Assembly: GCF_011065405.1 (NCBI RefSeq)
Contig: NZ_CP047056.1
Coordinates: 1,634,747 to 1,698,746, forward strand
Source of the DNA: Succinivibrio dextrinosolvens
GTDB lineage: Bacteria > Pseudomonadota > Gammaproteobacteria > Enterobacterales > Succinivibrionaceae
Length of the DNA: 64,000 bases
Direction: 5' to 3'
The translations under genes and the position numbers were made by a program. Positions 1 through 10,563 of this stretch are shown here, piece by piece. Below the pieces are notes generated by a model. It ran no database searches. It had not been told where the DNA came from and was given only the letters and a program-made list of their open reading frames with translations. The number at the start of each line of letters is the position of its first letter. The first letter of the stretch is position 1.

Positions 1-359
1 TCACGGATAATTTTTGCATATTCACTGACAGCAGCGCTTGGTCCAGTAAGCTCAGTAAGTCCGGCAATATATACCATACCGCCAGCATCCGACAATCTGC
101 CCTTTCGCTCTAGTTCCGCACAAAGTACGGTAACATTAAAGTCATCAGATGTGGCAGCTCTTGAAAGAATTTCTTCGTATACAACCTGATTTTTTGAACT
201 GGAAAATTCAGAAACCTCTAACATACCAACAGTTTCTCGAACTTTTTCCAGTAAAGAGCCATCAAGAATAAGAGAGCCAAGAAAATTGTGCTCTGCCTCT
301 AAATTTTTAGGTGGTTCCTTATAAGCGGAAAGTTCATCCTGAGAGTTATTCTTTGCCAT
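1..359 (-). CDS. dnaB: Replicative DNA helicase DnaB, N-terminal part (runs off the window)
   Basis: The reverse strand reads an open frame from an ATG at 359 down to the window edge, about 119 residues. It begins MAKNNSQDELSAYKEPP and continues with LEAEHNFLGSLILDG and GGMVYIAGLTELTGPSA, the pattern of the DnaB N-terminal helical domain that holds the hexamer together and contacts primase. DnaB unwinds DNA ahead of the replication fork. The RecA-like ATPase domain lies outside the window, so only the N-domain supports the call. It is the last gene before a minus-strand tRNA cluster. Confidence 0.85.
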   Translation of the reverse strand, partial: MAKNNSQDELSAYKEPPKNLEAEHNFLGSLILDGSLLEKVRETVGMLEVSEFSSSKNQVVYEEILSRAATSDDFNVTVLCAELERKGRLSDAGGMVYIAGLTELTGPSAAVSEYAKIIR

Positions 360-476
360 TACGAATCCAGTTAAAATCGAAAAATTAGCTAATAGATTGT
401 TTTTCTACTGCTCGAATATTTTAAGGCAAAATCAAAAACAGTTGGAAAATAAATTTGGAAAATGAGAAAGAAGAAA

Positions 477-553
477 TGGCGCACTTGAAGGGATTCGAAC
501 CCCTGACCGATCGGTTCGTAGCCGATTACTCTATCCAGCTGAGCTACAAGTGC
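477..553 (-). tRNA. tRNA-Arg (anticodon ACG), copy 1
   Basis: On the reverse strand a 77-nt cloverleaf runs from 553 to an encoded CCA at 477-479. The acceptor GCACTTG pairs with CAAGTGC, the anticodon stem ATCGG/CCGAT encloses the loop CTACGAA (anticodon ACG), and the T-arm carries TTCGAAT. ACG, normally modified to ICG, decodes CGU/CGC/CGA. The next copy is identical and 27 bp away. Confidence 0.97.
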
Positions 554-580
554 GTGCTTGGAATAAGTTTACTTTTGGAG

Positions 581-657
581 TGGCGCACTTGAAGGGATTC
601 GAACCCCTGACCGATCGGTTCGTAGCCGATTACTCTATCCAGCTGAGCTACAAGTGC
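581..657 (-). tRNA. tRNA-Arg (anticodon ACG), copy 2
   Basis: This is a base-for-base duplicate of the 477-553 gene, including the encoded CCA at 581-583. The two genes are separated by 27 bp and are probably processed from one transcript with the upstream tRNA-Ser and csrA. The csrA-tRNA-Ser-tRNA-Arg order matches other gammaproteobacteria. Confidence 0.97.
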
Positions 658-745
658 AACCAAAAGTGTTACTTACGTCGCAAAATTATATCACCAGATT
701 TCGAATTTGCAAGAAAAAATAAAATCTTTTTCAATCTCATCTGAG

Positions 746-840
746 TGGCGGATAGAGAGGGATTCGAACCCTCGATACAACCTTTATAGTCGTATGCTCC
801 CTTAGCAGGGGAGTACCTTCAGCCTCTCGGTCATCTATCC
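746..840 (-). tRNA. tRNA-Ser (anticodon GCT)
   Basis: A 95-nt type II tRNA lies on the reverse strand. The acceptor GGATAGA pairs with TCTATCC, the D-arm contains CCGAGAGGCTGAAGG, the anticodon arm CTCCC-CTGCTAA-GGGAG gives GCT, and a long variable arm is present. CCA is encoded at 746-748. It decodes AGC/AGU serine codons. Confidence 0.97.
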
Positions 841-931
841 GCTGAAATTAAGCGAGACATAGTATCTGATTTTTAACTATCAATGTCAAGAGTTTTTTTA
901 CGGCTCAAGGCATTGATATTAGTTAAGTGGC

Positions 932-1105
932 TTATTTATGGCTTTTATCTGAAGTATTTTCTTTTTGTGGAACTCGTCTGATTTCAACATCCTTAGGAGC
1001 TTCAATTCCAAGACGCACCTTTCCAGATTTTACTTCAAGAATACTAATAGTAATACCACTACTCAGCACGAGCTTTTCCCCTTCTTTTTGTGATATTACT
1101 AACAT
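932..1105 (-). CDS. csrA: Carbon storage regulator CsrA
   Basis: A 57-residue reverse-strand frame starts MLVISQKEGEKLVLSS and continues KSGKVRLGIEAPKDVEIRR. This is the CsrA/RsmA beta-swapped dimer, which binds GGA motifs in mRNA leaders and controls translation of carbon metabolism, motility and biofilm genes. Family-typical features are the L-x-x-x-x-G-E start, the V-R-L-G-I-E-A-P core and the final R-R pair used in RNA binding. The start lies 6 bp after the alaS stop, so the two are probably cotranscribed and the ribosome-binding site would sit inside the end of alaS. The last ten residues are polar and variable, as usual in this family. Confidence 0.96.
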   Translation of the reverse strand: MLVISQKEGEKLVLSSGITISILEVKSGKVRLGIEAPKDVEIRRVPQKENTSDKSHK

Positions 1106-1111
1106 ATAAGA

Positions 1112-3745
1112 CTAGACTCTTTCTGAAACAATTTTTTCAACTGAAGCTAAAGCCTTATCAAGACCTTCTGGATTAGTACCACCGGCCTGAGCCATATCAG
1201 GACGACCACCGCCCTTTCCGCCTACGTAGGCAGCAACTTCCTTGATCAAATCACCTGCTTTGAGCTTAGAAACAAGATCTTTTGAAACCGCTGCAATCAG
1301 GCTTACCTTATTATCCTCAGCTACAGAACCTAAAACAATAATGTAGGACTGAAGTCTGCACTTTAGATTGTCGATGGCAACTCTTAATTCTTTAGCACCA
1401 TAGTTTTCAATCTTTGAACAGATTACAGGTACGCCGTTTACATCATGGGCCTTCTCAACAAGAGAAGCACTCTCTAAAGCAACAATTTTCTCTTTGAGAA
1501 GCTCGTTCTCTTTCTCTAGAGACTTAGCATGATCAAGCACCTGCTCGGCCTTATCAGCAATATTTGAACTACCTCCGACCTTCAGTAAAGCTCTGGCAGC
1601 ACCAACCTCTGCAAATACCTCATCCAGATATTCAACTGCGGACTTACCTACAAGAGCCTCAATACGACGGATTCCAGATGCAATAGATTCATCTGACAGC
1701 AGAACAAAGACACCAAGGTCGCCTGTCATTGCTGTATGGGTTCCACCGCACAGTTCCTTTGAGAAATTACCCATTGAAACTACACGAACATTCTCTTCGT
1801 ATTTTTCATCAAACAAAGCAATAGCACCAGACTTCTTAGCTGAATCCAAATCCATGCACTCAGTCTTTACAGGAAGATTTGCCCGAATCTGTTCGTTTAC
1901 AAGGTCAGCAACTGCCTTGCGTTCTGACATAGTCAAAGGCTTTGAGTGTGAATAGTCAAAACGAAGACGATCGTTTGCAACATATGAACCTTTCTGAGCA
2001 ACACTATCTCCAATCACAGCTCTTAATGCAGAATCCAGAAGATGAGTGGCTGAATGATGACGAGCAATGTCAGCACGATTAATTGCATCTACCTGAGCAT
2101 GAACGGATGCATTCTTGTCAAACTGACCGATATCAACACGACCGATATGAATAGTAGCCTTAGCTACATGCTTGGTGTCTTCAACAATGAAACGAGCATT
2201 TTCTCCGATGGTAATGATACCCTTATCACCTACCTGACCTCCCATCTCACCGTAGAATGGAGTCTTATCTAGAACAATCACGGCATTCTCATCGGTTGAA
2301 ATAGAATCAACTTCTGATCCATCCTTAAAGATATGAGTAATCTTAGCTTCTGATTCTAGACCATCATAACCAGTGAATACAGTGTTCTCGGTAATCTTCA
2401 GCTCTTTGTTGTAGTCAATACCGAAGGTTGAGGCTGACTTGGCTCTGGCCTTCTGTTCCGCCATGCACTTGTCAAAACCATCCATATCAACAGTATAGCC
2501 ACGATCTCTTACAACATCATTGGTCAGATCAGCAGGGAAACCGTAGGTATCATAAAGCTTGAATGCAACATCACCAGGAACAGTCTTGCTGTCACCGAGC
2601 TTTGTCAGTTCGTTCTCTAAAAGAGCCAGACCGCGGTCAAGAGTATTTAGGAACTGTTCTTCTTCCTTCTTTAGAGTACGCTCAATTAAAGCCTGCTGAG
2701 AGACAAGTTCTGGATAGGCCTTACCCATTAACTCAACCAGCTTTGAAACCAGCTTGTAGAAGAATACATCCTTAGCTCCTAAAAGACGACCATGACGAAC
2801 GGCTCTGCGGATAATACGACGTAAAACGTAGCCACGACCTTCATTTGAAGGAAGCACTCCATCTGCAATCAGGAATGAACATGAACGAATGTGGTCGGCA
2901 ATTACTCTTAGAGATTTATCTGTTAAATCTTTTACACCTAGGATAGATGCTGCGGTTTTCTCAAGCTCTACAAACAAATCGATTTCATAGTTTGAGTGAA
3001 CCCCCTGCAGTACAGCAGCTATACGCTCCAGGCCCAGACCGTTATCAATCATTGGCTTTGCAAGCTTTTCAAAGGTACCGTCAATCTTACGGTTGTACTG
3101 CATGAACACGATATTCCAGATCTCAATAAATCTGTCACCATCTTCATCTGGTGATCCTGGAGGGCCACCCTGAACATCTTCACCGTGATCATAGAAAATT
3201 TCTGAACAAGGACCGCATGGGCCGGTATCTCCCATCTGCCAGAAATTATCTGATTCATATAGACCGCCCTTGTTATCGCCTATACGAACAATCTTGTTCT
3301 CTGGAATACCAACAATATCCTTCCAGATGTTATATGCTTCATCATCCTTATCGTATACTGTTACCATTAATGACTCTTTTGGCAGTTTGTATACTTCGGT
3401 TAACAAAGTCCATGCAAAGGTAATAGCTTCTTTCTTAAAGTAATCGCCAAAACTGAAGTTACCTAGCATTTCGAAAAAGGTATGGTGACGGGCGGTATAG
3501 CCAACATTGTCTAAATCATTCTGTTTTCCGCCTGCACGAACGCATTTCTGAGCGGTTGTAGCACGTACGTAATCGCGCTTTTCTTTACCTAGATAAATAT
3601 CCTTGAACTGATTCATACCTGCGTTGGTGAATAGCAAGGTAGGATCATTGTATGGAACAAGTGAACTAGAACGAACAATTGTATGTCCGTGCTCTTCAAA
3701 GAATTTCAAATACGCATCACGTATCTGATCAGTTGTCATGTACAT
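1112..3745 (-). CDS. alaS: Alanine--tRNA ligase
   Basis: This 877-residue protein attaches alanine to tRNA-Ala in the cytoplasm and matches the usual length (about 876). The N-terminal class II core contains [17 protein letters not shown] and [19 protein letters not shown]. The editing domain has the zinc/catalytic motifs [12 protein letters not shown] and, further on, CGGTH. The C-terminal domain ends in the glycine-rich [15 protein letters not shown]. The first ATG (3745) has an AGGA box about 10 bases upstream; the ATG two codons later is an alternative. It lies between recX and csrA. A TATAAT-like box on the minus strand at 3786-3791 could drive it. Confidence 0.99.
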   Translation of the reverse strand: MYMTTDQIRDAYLKFFEEHGHTIVRSSSLVPYNDPTLLFTNAGMNQFKDIYLGKEKRDYVRATTAQKCVRAGGKQNDLDNVGYTARHHTFFEMLGNFSFGDYFKKEAITFAWTLLTEVYKLPKESLMVTVYDKDDEAYNIWKDIVGIPENKIVRIGDNKGGLYESDNFWQMGDTGPCGPCSEIFYDHGEDVQGGPPGSPDEDGDRFIEIWNIVFMQYNRKIDGTFEKLAKPMIDNGLGLERIAAVLQGVHSNYEIDLFVELEKTAASILGVKDLTDKSLRVIADHIRSCSFLIADGVLPSNEGRGYVLRRIIRRAVRHGRLLGAKDVFFYKLVSKLVELMGKAYPELVSQQALIERTLKKEEEQFLNTLDRGLALLENELTKLGDSKTVPGDVAFKLYDTYGFPADLTNDVVRDRGYTVDMDGFDKCMAEQKARAKSASTFGIDYNKELKITENTVFTGYDGLESEAKITHIFKDGSEVDSISTDENAVIVLDKTPFYGEMGGQVGDKGIITIGENARFIVEDTKHVAKATIHIGRVDIGQFDKNASVHAQVDAINRADIARHHSATHLLDSALRAVIGDSVAQKGSYVANDRLRFDYSHSKPLTMSERKAVADLVNEQIRANLPVKTECMDLDSAKKSGAIALFDEKYEENVRVVSMGNFSKELCGGTHTAMTGDLGVFVLLSDESIASGIRRIEALVGKSAVEYLDEVFAEVGAARALLKVGGSSNIADKAEQVLDHAKSLEKENELLKEKIVALESASLVEKAHDVNGVPVICSKIENYGAKELRVAIDNLKCRLQSYIIVLGSVAEDNKVSLIAAVSKDLVSKLKAGDLIKEVAAYVGGKGGGRPDMAQAGGTNPEGLDKALASVEKIVSERV

Positions 3746-3875
3746 TTATATTGGATCCTAAAATTGTAAATTTAAACAGTGATGAATTATACATGGTTTT
3801 GACGCACAGATCGCATTACTTTAAAGATTCAGGCAGAAAAAAACACAAGAAAAAGAGGGAAAGAATAAATTTCTC

Positions 3876-4367
3876 TTACAGATCAAAAGAAGAGCCAAGA
3901 TACTCTTCCATAGCATTAATACATAAGGAGTTTGAAAATCCCCTTCTGGCAAGAGCAGCAAGATATTTCTGCTTATCTTCAAAGGAAAGATTAGCTTTTT
4001 GCGGGATTTTTTTTGAAAGAAAAGCTACTGCTACAGAATTCCAGTCAGTATCTCTAAGGAACTCATCATATAATGAGGAGTTAATCCCCTTCTTTTTTGC
4101 TTCCATAACAAATCGTAATGGGCCGTAACACTGACTGATTATATGTCTATGAAGCATTTCTATATAACGACTTTCAGAAAGCCAATCATTTTCTACACAC
4201 TTTTTTACAGCTGCTTTAGCCGCATCAGAGGTATAACGAAGACATAGTTTCTGATAAAGCTCAAGTTTTGAATATTCCCTTCTGGATAAAAAACGCAACG
4301 CTGCATTAGTTGCCAATGCAGCGTCTGATTCCTTAACCTTCTTTTTTGAATAAAAAGTGTTATTCAA
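3876..4367 (-). CDS. recX: Regulatory protein RecX
   Basis: This 163-residue helical protein lies 13 bp downstream of recA in the same direction. It has RecX-family landmarks: AALRFLSRREYSKLELYQKL near the N-terminus, DWLSESRYIEMLHR in the middle and RRGFS near the C-terminus. RecX binds RecA filaments and limits their extension and activity. Its position after recA implies production by read-through from the recA promoter. Length and order are typical. Confidence 0.93.
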   Translation of the reverse strand: MNNTFYSKKKVKESDAALATNAALRFLSRREYSKLELYQKLCLRYTSDAAKAAVKKCVENDWLSESRYIEMLHRHIISQCYGPLRFVMEAKKKGINSSLYDEFLRDTDWNSVAVAFLSKKIPQKANLSFEDKQKYLAALARRGFSNSLCINAMEEYLGSSFDL

Positions 4368-4380
4368 AATTAAATGTTTC

Positions 4381-5550
4381 CTATAAATCTTCAGGGATTG
4401 GAGTAATTAAATCCTCTTCTGAGACTTCATCTCCAAGATCTCCCAGAGAATCAGTCTGCTCCTCTTCTGCTGAACCAATGGAAGCAGTATCGCCATAGTC
4501 ATTGTTGTTCTTGTAGAACTCTCTGATTTTAGCTTCAATCTCATCTGCCACCTGAGGATTCTCATCAAGATACTTCATGCAGTTGACTTTACCCTGACCG
4601 ATCTTGGTTCCATTATATGAGAACCATGCGCCAGTCTTGTTTATAATCTTGGCATTAACACCAAGATCAATCAGTTCTCCGTTCTTGGCAATACCATAGT
4701 TAAACAGAATCTGGAAGACAGCTGTCTTAAATGGAGGAGCCACCTTGTTCTTGACAACCTTAACCTTGGTCTCGTTTCCAATAGCCTCTTCCTTGTCCTT
4801 CAGAACATTGGACTTTCTGATATCAAGTCTTACAGAAGCGTAGTACTTTAGGGCATTACCACCGGTTGTGGTTTCTGGGTTACCGAACATTACACCAATC
4901 TTCATTCTTAGCTGGTTAATGAACACAACCATACAGTTTGCCTGTTTAACAATACCAGTCAGCTTTCTTAAGGCCTGAGACATAAGTCTTGCCTGAAGAC
5001 CAACATGGTTGTCCCCCATTTCACCTTCAATTTCTGCCTTAGGAACAAGAGCTGCCACAGAGTCAATTACAACAACATCCACACCACCAGAACGAACAAG
5101 AGTCTCGCAAATCTCAAGAGCCTGTTCACCAGTGTCAGGCTGCGAAATAAACACATCTTCAACCTTTACGCCAAGTCTTTTTGCGTAAATAGGGTCAAGA
5201 GCATGTTCAGCATCAATAAAAGCACAGACCTTACCTTTTTTCTGAGCCTGAGCTATCAGCTCCAGAGTCAGAGTGGTCTTACCTGAAGATTCTGGTCCGT
5301 ATATTTCGATAATGCGTCCCATTGGAAGACCGCCAATTCCAAGAGCAATATCCAGCGATAGAGAACCAGTTGAGATTGCTTCAGTATCAACAAGTTCATT
5401 CTGACCAAGACGCATAATCGCACCTTTACCGAACTGACGTTCAATCTGCTCCATTGCTGCTTCTAAAGCTTTCTGTTTTTTTGGATCTTTTGTAATATTG
5501 GCGACTAACTTTGATGATGAGCCAGTGCTGGATGATTTTGCAGCTGCCAT
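4381..5550 (-). CDS. recA: Recombinase RecA
   Basis: This 389-residue protein coats single-stranded DNA, drives strand exchange and stimulates LexA-type self-cleavage. The Walker A motif GPESSGKT is at about residues 85-92, followed by IDAEHALD and the conserved [17 protein letters not shown]. The N-terminus carries an extra Ser-rich stretch of about 20 residues and the C-terminus is acidic ([14 protein letters not shown]), making it somewhat longer than the E. coli protein (353). The start has a GAGGA box 7 bases upstream. No clear LexA operator is visible in the 210 bp upstream. Confidence 0.99.
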   Translation of the reverse strand: MAAAKSSSTGSSSKLVANITKDPKKQKALEAAMEQIERQFGKGAIMRLGQNELVDTEAISTGSLSLDIALGIGGLPMGRIIEIYGPESSGKTTLTLELIAQAQKKGKVCAFIDAEHALDPIYAKRLGVKVEDVFISQPDTGEQALEICETLVRSGGVDVVVIDSVAALVPKAEIEGEMGDNHVGLQARLMSQALRKLTGIVKQANCMVVFINQLRMKIGVMFGNPETTTGGNALKYYASVRLDIRKSNVLKDKEEAIGNETKVKVVKNKVAPPFKTAVFQILFNYGIAKNGELIDLGVNAKIINKTGAWFSYNGTKIGQGKVNCMKYLDENPQVADEIEAKIREFYKNNNDYGDTASIGSAEEEQTDSLGDLGDEVSEEDLITPIPEDL

Positions 5551-5760
5551 AATTCTGTTCCTCGTTTTTAAAATCTATAAATATAATAATTAGGTTAGTT
5601 ATGATTGTCAATATATAAATAAATATATTTTTTATTAGCTATCATCATGTGGTCTTAAATACAAGCATTGTCACACTTTACACGATAAGACCTTTGATCT
5701 GAGTGTATATTTAATACAGAATTATAAAAAAAACTGCCCGACAATATATAGGCCAAACAG

Positions 5761-7098
5761 ATGGAACACCCCCTTTCTATTCCCGAATTACAAGATGAAT
5801 TCTCTAAAGACAGACTTGATAAAAATCTGAACCGTATAACTGTTTACAATCAGGATCTTAAACAGAAACTAATGAACAGGAAAAATGAAGGTTCATATGA
5901 AGTCATTACAGATCAGGGATTGGAGAAAACACTTATAGTAAACAATCTGCAGTTAACCTCCAGATACGACAGACAGGCTTTTGCAAAATTCCGCTGCAGA
6001 AAACTCAAATTGGATCAAATTATTGTTGTTTTCGGATTCGGACTAGGAGACGAGGTTTGCTATTTATCCCAGGTAACCAGCTATGACATCTATGTAATCA
6101 TCTTAAATCCTAGACTTTTTTACGAAATTATAGGCAGACTCGATAAGATTGACGTTCTCCTAAGTCCCAATATTCATTTTGTAATTCCAGATGAAACTTT
6201 TCCTTTTACGGAAAACAGCATTATAAATCCAGTCGAGCTATATATAGAACAGAGCGTATATAACAACCTCAAGACAAAACTTATCAACATCATTGATGAC
6301 TTTTATTTGAAAGATTTTGTCGATAATACACTTGAGGATGAAGCTGAGGAGAATCTAAAAGCAAATTACGATTTTTTAAAAACAGCAACGCTCTTAAGTG
6401 AAGATGACCTAATCAGTTTTGATAAAAAAATAGCGATAGCTGCTGCAGGACCATCACTAAAAAATAATCTTGACACAATAAAATCTTTAAAGAAGGTTCA
6501 GAACATAACGCTGATTGCAATTGACGTTGTAATCAAATATCTTCTAAAACATGGAATCATCCCAGAGGTAATTGTTACCAGTGACTCTCATATTACACCA
6601 GAAATAATTGGCGATATTACAGAATACAAAGATAATCTAAGGAATTCATTGCTAATCTTCTCTGCAAAAACACCTCGCAATGTCATTGACCAATTTCACT
6701 GTAAAAAAAGAGTTCTTTTTACAGCAAGACAGACAAAGTTCTTTGATTACATTGCAAAAGAACAGGCGGACTTTGTGAGAATCAACGGTTCAGTTTTAAA
6801 TCTTGCAGCAGAAATTGCAATTAAAGCAAAACCAAAGAATATTCTTCTGTTTGGAACTGATTTTGCTTTTTTAGATAATCAGACTCATGCAGGAAGAAGC
6901 AATAGTGCCAATCTTTTCAGAGATATCGGAACAGTGACGGTAAAATGCAACGACGGAGCCGTCAGAAATACAGTGAAACCGTACACGTACTACAGATATC
7001 TTCTTGAACAGACAATAAGTCAGAATAAAGAAATCAGTTTTGATAACTACTCAAAAACAGGTGCAGTGATACTTGGAACTAATCTGGTTGTCGACTAG
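5761..7098 (+). CDS. Motility accessory factor / MptE-like DUF115 protein
   Basis: The 445-residue product has the two-part layout of the MAF/DUF115 (6-hydroxymethylpterin diphosphokinase MptE-like) family. A Rossmann-like N-terminal part contains FGFGLGDEV at about residues 91-99. The core domain has IAAAGPSLKNNL (about 226-237), an invariant-type D at about 255, TSDSH (about 273-277) and LLFGTDFAFLDNQTHAG near residue 365. Such proteins act in flagellin glycosylation with nonulosonic acids in several polar-flagellated bacteria. Here it stands alone, divergent from recA, with no flagellar or sugar genes in the window, so the exact role is inferred. Confidence 0.8.
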   Translation: MEHPLSIPELQDEFSKDRLDKNLNRITVYNQDLKQKLMNRKNEGSYEVITDQGLEKTLIVNNLQLTSRYDRQAFAKFRCRKLKLDQIIVVFGFGLGDEVCYLSQVTSYDIYVIILNPRLFYEIIGRLDKIDVLLSPNIHFVIPDETFPFTENSIINPVELYIEQSVYNNLKTKLINIIDDFYLKDFVDNTLEDEAEENLKANYDFLKTATLLSEDDLISFDKKIAIAAAGPSLKNNLDTIKSLKKVQNITLIAIDVVIKYLLKHGIIPEVIVTSDSHITPEIIGDITEYKDNLRNSLLIFSAKTPRNVIDQFHCKKRVLFTARQTKFFDYIAKEQADFVRINGSVLNLAAEIAIKAKPKNILLFGTDFAFLDNQTHAGRSNSANLFRDIGTVTVKCNDGAVRNTVKPYTYYRYLLEQTISQNKEISFDNYSKTGAVILGTNLVVD

Positions 7099-7141
7099 TA
7101 TCCACATCAGTGTTTACAATGATTTTTCACATAATAACTTA

Positions 7142-7405
7142 CTATTTTTTATGCTCAGATATTAAAGCAGTAAGTTCAAAATTCACGCAGTCTGCAATTC
7201 TGTTTAAATCATTATTTGTCTGAAACTCTACAAGAGAAGAAAGTATCTGCTTAAAAATAAAAGGAAACTCTTCATCTAAAAGAGGAAATACAGAGATAAC
7301 TTTATCAAGCAGATTAGAAAGTTTGCTGTATGTCGTTGAAGGACAGCCATCTATAGCTTCGCAGGCAACATCTTCACACATCAGAAGAATTTCATCAATT
7401 TCCAT
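7142..7405 (-). CDS. Small helical protein of unknown function
   Basis: An 87-residue frame converges on the DUF115 gene, with stop codons 43 bp apart. The chosen start (7405) has a GGAG box 8 bases upstream; an in-frame ATG two codons earlier and one at 7462 are poorer. The protein is acidic and probably all-helical, with cysteines near the N-terminus and a leucine/phenylalanine pattern suited to a helical bundle. I see no motif, signal peptide or membrane segment. A flagellar-chaperone-like role beside the MAF-type gene is possible but unsupported. Confidence 0.5.
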   Translation of the reverse strand: MEIDEILLMCEDVACEAIDGCPSTTYSKLSNLLDKVISVFPLLDEEFPFIFKQILSSLVEFQTNNDLNRIADCVNFELTALISEHKK

Positions 7406-7578
7406 TCCCATAGCTCCAAAAATACAGCAATGATATGTATTTGCAAAGATGGTAGAATACACAGCAAAACAAAAGCATTGCTTTCATCATCAATATTTAA
7501 AAAAAATACAAGCTAAGACAAATAATAAAATGTTCTTGGCTTTAATATAATCATTAGATTCACAGAATTGGAACTCAA

Positions 7579-10161
7579 ATGGAAGAAAATAATAAGAATA
7601 TAACCCCAATGATGCGTCAGTATCTGGAAATAAAATCAAATTACCCAGATACTCTGGTTCTATATAGATTGGGCGATTTTTATGAACTCTTCTATGATGA
7701 TGCAAAGAAAATAGCAAAACTGCTGGATCTAACCCTCACCCGCAGAGGAACCAACAATGGTGAACCGATTCCAATGGCAGGCGTTCCATTTCATGCTGTA
7801 GATAATTACATTGCCAGACTAATCAAACTAGGAGAATCCTGCGTTATCTGTGAACAGGTCGGCACACCAGGAAATCAGAAGACCATGGTTCGCAAGGTAT
7901 CAAAGATCATTACTCCTGGAACAGTAACCGATGAGGGTATTGCTCCTGATGGTACAGACAATCTTATTGCATGTGTATTCAAGGGTAAGAGATATTACGG
8001 TTTTGCCTATCTGTCATTAAGTTCGGGAACATTTAAGACAGCAGTCTGTGCCAATGAAAAAGAACTGATGCTTTATCTTGATAAGGTCTCTCCTATTGAA
8101 ATCGTGTACCCAGAGAATTTCAAGGATATGTTTTTATTCCAGGACATCAGTTCAAAAAAAGCACTGGCTCCATGGAATTTTGATCTTCAGAACTGCTATA
8201 AGCTTTTATGTAAACAGTTTGAAACCAACAGTCTGTTCGGCTTTGATATTGAAAATCTTGAAGAAGGTATCTGTGCAGCAGGAGCTCTTCTGAATTATGT
8301 AAAACAGACTCAGAACGTATCAATTGAACATATCAAGCAGATCAGCAGAGATGATAACAGTGCATTTGTTATTCTTGATAAATGCGCCCAGAGAAATCTT
8401 GAATTATTGTGTAACCTCAAAGGAGAACATTACGGTTCTCTACTGTCTGTTCTTGATAATACCTCAACCCCTATGGGACAGAGACTTATCAGAAAAATGA
8501 TCATTGAGCCTCTGCGTAATAATAATGAAATCAATCATAGACTTGATCTGGTTTCAGCCCTGATGAACTCTGATAAGGATGGAATCAAGGCAATCCTGAA
8601 CAATATCGGAGATATAGAAAGAATTATTGCCCGTATTGGTCTGTCTTCCTCAAGACCAAAGGATATGGCTGTTTTAAGAGATTCATTAAAAATGATACCA
8701 TCCTTAAAACAGAGTCTTATTCAGTCAAACCAGGAAATCCTTTTAGATTTTAACGAACAGATTGATGCACTGAGAGACGTAGCAGATTTACTGACTAACT
8801 CTATTCTTGACAATCCATCCACATTTCTTCGAGACGGAGACGTTATTGCAAACGGATACAACCAGGAACTGGATGAACTAAGAGAACTAATGAACGGTTC
8901 TGAAATGCTACTTGCCAAAATAGAGGAAGAGGAGAAGCAGAAGACCGGTATTGCAACTCTAAAGGTAAACTTCAACTCTGTTCACGGTTTCTATATTGAA
9001 GTATCCAAGGCTCAGGCAGACAAGGTCCCAGCGACCTACATCAGAAGACAAACTCTTAAGAACAATGAAAGATATATAACACCAGAGCTTAAAGCGCTGG
9101 AGGAAAAAGCATTAAGCGCCAAGGAAAGGTCCCTTGTTTTAGAAGCAGAACTCTTCAATGAGATCATCAGAAAACTGCAGCAGCAACTCCCTCGCCTAAT
9201 CAGTCTTTCTTCAAAGCTGTCTATCTTTGATGTACTTATTGGCTTTGCAGATTTGGCAGAGAGAAGGAATTACGTCAGACCACTCTTAAGTGATCAGCAC
9301 ACAATCAAAATAGACAACGGAAGACATCCTGTTATCGAAACTCTTACTGATTCTCCTTTCGTCTCCAATTCTATCTGTCTGGATAAAAAACAGATGCTTG
9401 TTATTACCGGTCCAAACATGGGTGGAAAATCTACCTATATGAGACAGACTGCGCTTATTTCCATTATGGCAAGACTTGGTTCATATGTACCTGCTACCTA
9501 TGCAGAGATTGGAAATATTGATCGTATCTTCACCAGAATTGGAGCATCAGACGATCTTTCATCCGGTCGTTCCACCTTTATGGTGGAAATGGAAGAAGCC
9601 TCTTCAATCATTAATAACGCAACAGCAAACAGTCTGGTTTTAATGGATGAGATTGGACGAGGCACCTCAACCTATGAAGGAAGTGCTCTTGCCTTGTCTA
9701 TAGCAGAGTACATGTGTTCCAATGTTAAGAGTTTTACGCTGTTTTCAACTCACTATCCAGAGATCGCCTCTCTGGCAGATACCTACGATAACATTGAAAA
9801 CATCTGTTTTAAAGCAAAAGAGTTTGAAGGAAAGATTGTCTTTATGTATCAGGCCAATAAAGGCTCTCAGAACTACTCATATGCAATTGAAGTAGGAAAT
9901 CTTGCAGGCTTGCCTTCAGGTGTTATTTCTAAAGCAAAATCCTATATCAACACAATGAAAAAGCACTCTTCAATCAAAGAAGATATCACTGTAAGAGAAA
10001 GCAAGACTGTAAATAATAAACAGGCCGAGGCTGTAGAAAAGGTTATTTACAAAGAAAAAGACAGTGAAGTTGAAAATAGAATAAAGGAAATAGATTTGAA
10101 TTCTATAACTCCGATTGAGGCCCTTAATATTCTTAACGAATTAAAAGGAAAGCTTCAGTAA
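7579..10161 (+). CDS. mutS: DNA mismatch repair protein MutS
   Basis: This 860-residue protein recognises mismatches and recruits MutL. The N-terminal mismatch-binding domain has [11 protein letters not shown] and the LGDFYELF motif carrying the base-stacking phenylalanine. The ATPase domain has Walker [10 protein letters not shown] at about residues 611-619, [11 protein letters not shown], the Walker [15 protein letters not shown] and FSTHYPE. Length equals that of typical MutS (about 853). A GGAA box lies 5 bases before the ATG. A strong terminator follows the stop. Proximity to rpoS is a common gammaproteobacterial arrangement, interrupted here by mobile DNA. Confidence 0.99.
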   Translation: MEENNKNITPMMRQYLEIKSNYPDTLVLYRLGDFYELFYDDAKKIAKLLDLTLTRRGTNNGEPIPMAGVPFHAVDNYIARLIKLGESCVICEQVGTPGNQKTMVRKVSKIITPGTVTDEGIAPDGTDNLIACVFKGKRYYGFAYLSLSSGTFKTAVCANEKELMLYLDKVSPIEIVYPENFKDMFLFQDISSKKALAPWNFDLQNCYKLLCKQFETNSLFGFDIENLEEGICAAGALLNYVKQTQNVSIEHIKQISRDDNSAFVILDKCAQRNLELLCNLKGEHYGSLLSVLDNTSTPMGQRLIRKMIIEPLRNNNEINHRLDLVSALMNSDKDGIKAILNNIGDIERIIARIGLSSSRPKDMAVLRDSLKMIPSLKQSLIQSNQEILLDFNEQIDALRDVADLLTNSILDNPSTFLRDGDVIANGYNQELDELRELMNGSEMLLAKIEEEEKQKTGIATLKVNFNSVHGFYIEVSKAQADKVPATYIRRQTLKNNERYITPELKALEEKALSAKERSLVLEAELFNEIIRKLQQQLPRLISLSSKLSIFDVLIGFADLAERRNYVRPLLSDQHTIKIDNGRHPVIETLTDSPFVSNSICLDKKQMLVITGPNMGGKSTYMRQTALISIMARLGSYVPATYAEIGNIDRIFTRIGASDDLSSGRSTFMVEMEEASSIINNATANSLVLMDEIGRGTSTYEGSALALSIAEYMCSNVKSFTLFSTHYPEIASLADTYDNIENICFKAKEFEGKIVFMYQANKGSQNYSYAIEVGNLAGLPSGVISKAKSYINTMKKHSSIKEDITVRESKTVNNKQAEAVEKVIYKEKDSEVENRIKEIDLNSITPIEALNILNELKGKLQ

Positions 10162-10173
10162 GACAGACTTAAA

Positions 10174-10207
10174 ATATTCCGCCATCAGGCGGAATATCTG
10201 TTTTTTT
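10174..10207 (+). terminator. Rho-independent terminator after mutS
   Basis: A perfect 10-bp stem (ATATTCCGCC / GGCGGAATAT, 10174-10183 and 10188-10197) with an ATCA loop is followed by a seven-T tract at 10201-10207, 12 bp past the mutS stop. Confidence 0.95.
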
Positions 10208-10563
10208 GTAATAGGTAAGAATCAGGTTAAATAGTTTAGATTTTTACCTAACCAATTACCATCCTTGCGGTGGTAATGTTTATTAAAAATTTAGTGTGAC
10301 TATGTTCACGTTACCAGTTATAAATGCTTTTTTTATTGCTTTGAAAAAACACCTGTTAAACGCAATATAACGCTGTTTTAAAGAGGTCTTTTTAGTGGTG
10401 TCGATTTTTGTCATTTAAGAATGCTGTCGATCTCTACAGATCTGGAAATAGCCTTTACAGATCTTTTAAAGATGGTCAGACACTTAGAAATAAATCTTAA
10501 AAAAAATCAATAAAATCACTTTGTTATAATACAGGTATAGGTATTGTAATAAAGGGAAAAAGA
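10208..10563. other. Non-coding stretch upstream of the IS66-type gene
   Basis: I see no gene in this 356-bp AT-rich stretch. It holds a 9-bp hairpin at 10255-10277 (ATTACCA...TGGTAAT with a G-T pair) and a TATAAT box at 10524-10529 that could be the -10 element for the transposase gene starting at 10564. It probably contains the left end of the IS66-type insertion, but I cannot place the terminal repeat. Confidence 0.5.

Noticed and set aside
3679-4128. 149-codon plus-strand open frame opposite recX and the alaS start
   Set aside because: It is a shadow of recX in another frame, without a ribosome-binding site or family motif.
5703-5719. LexA-box-like sequence GTGT-N9-ACAG between recA and the DUF115 gene
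   Set aside because: The spacing is one base too long and the first half differs from CTGT; it lies about 150 bp from recA. Not enough for an SOS operator.
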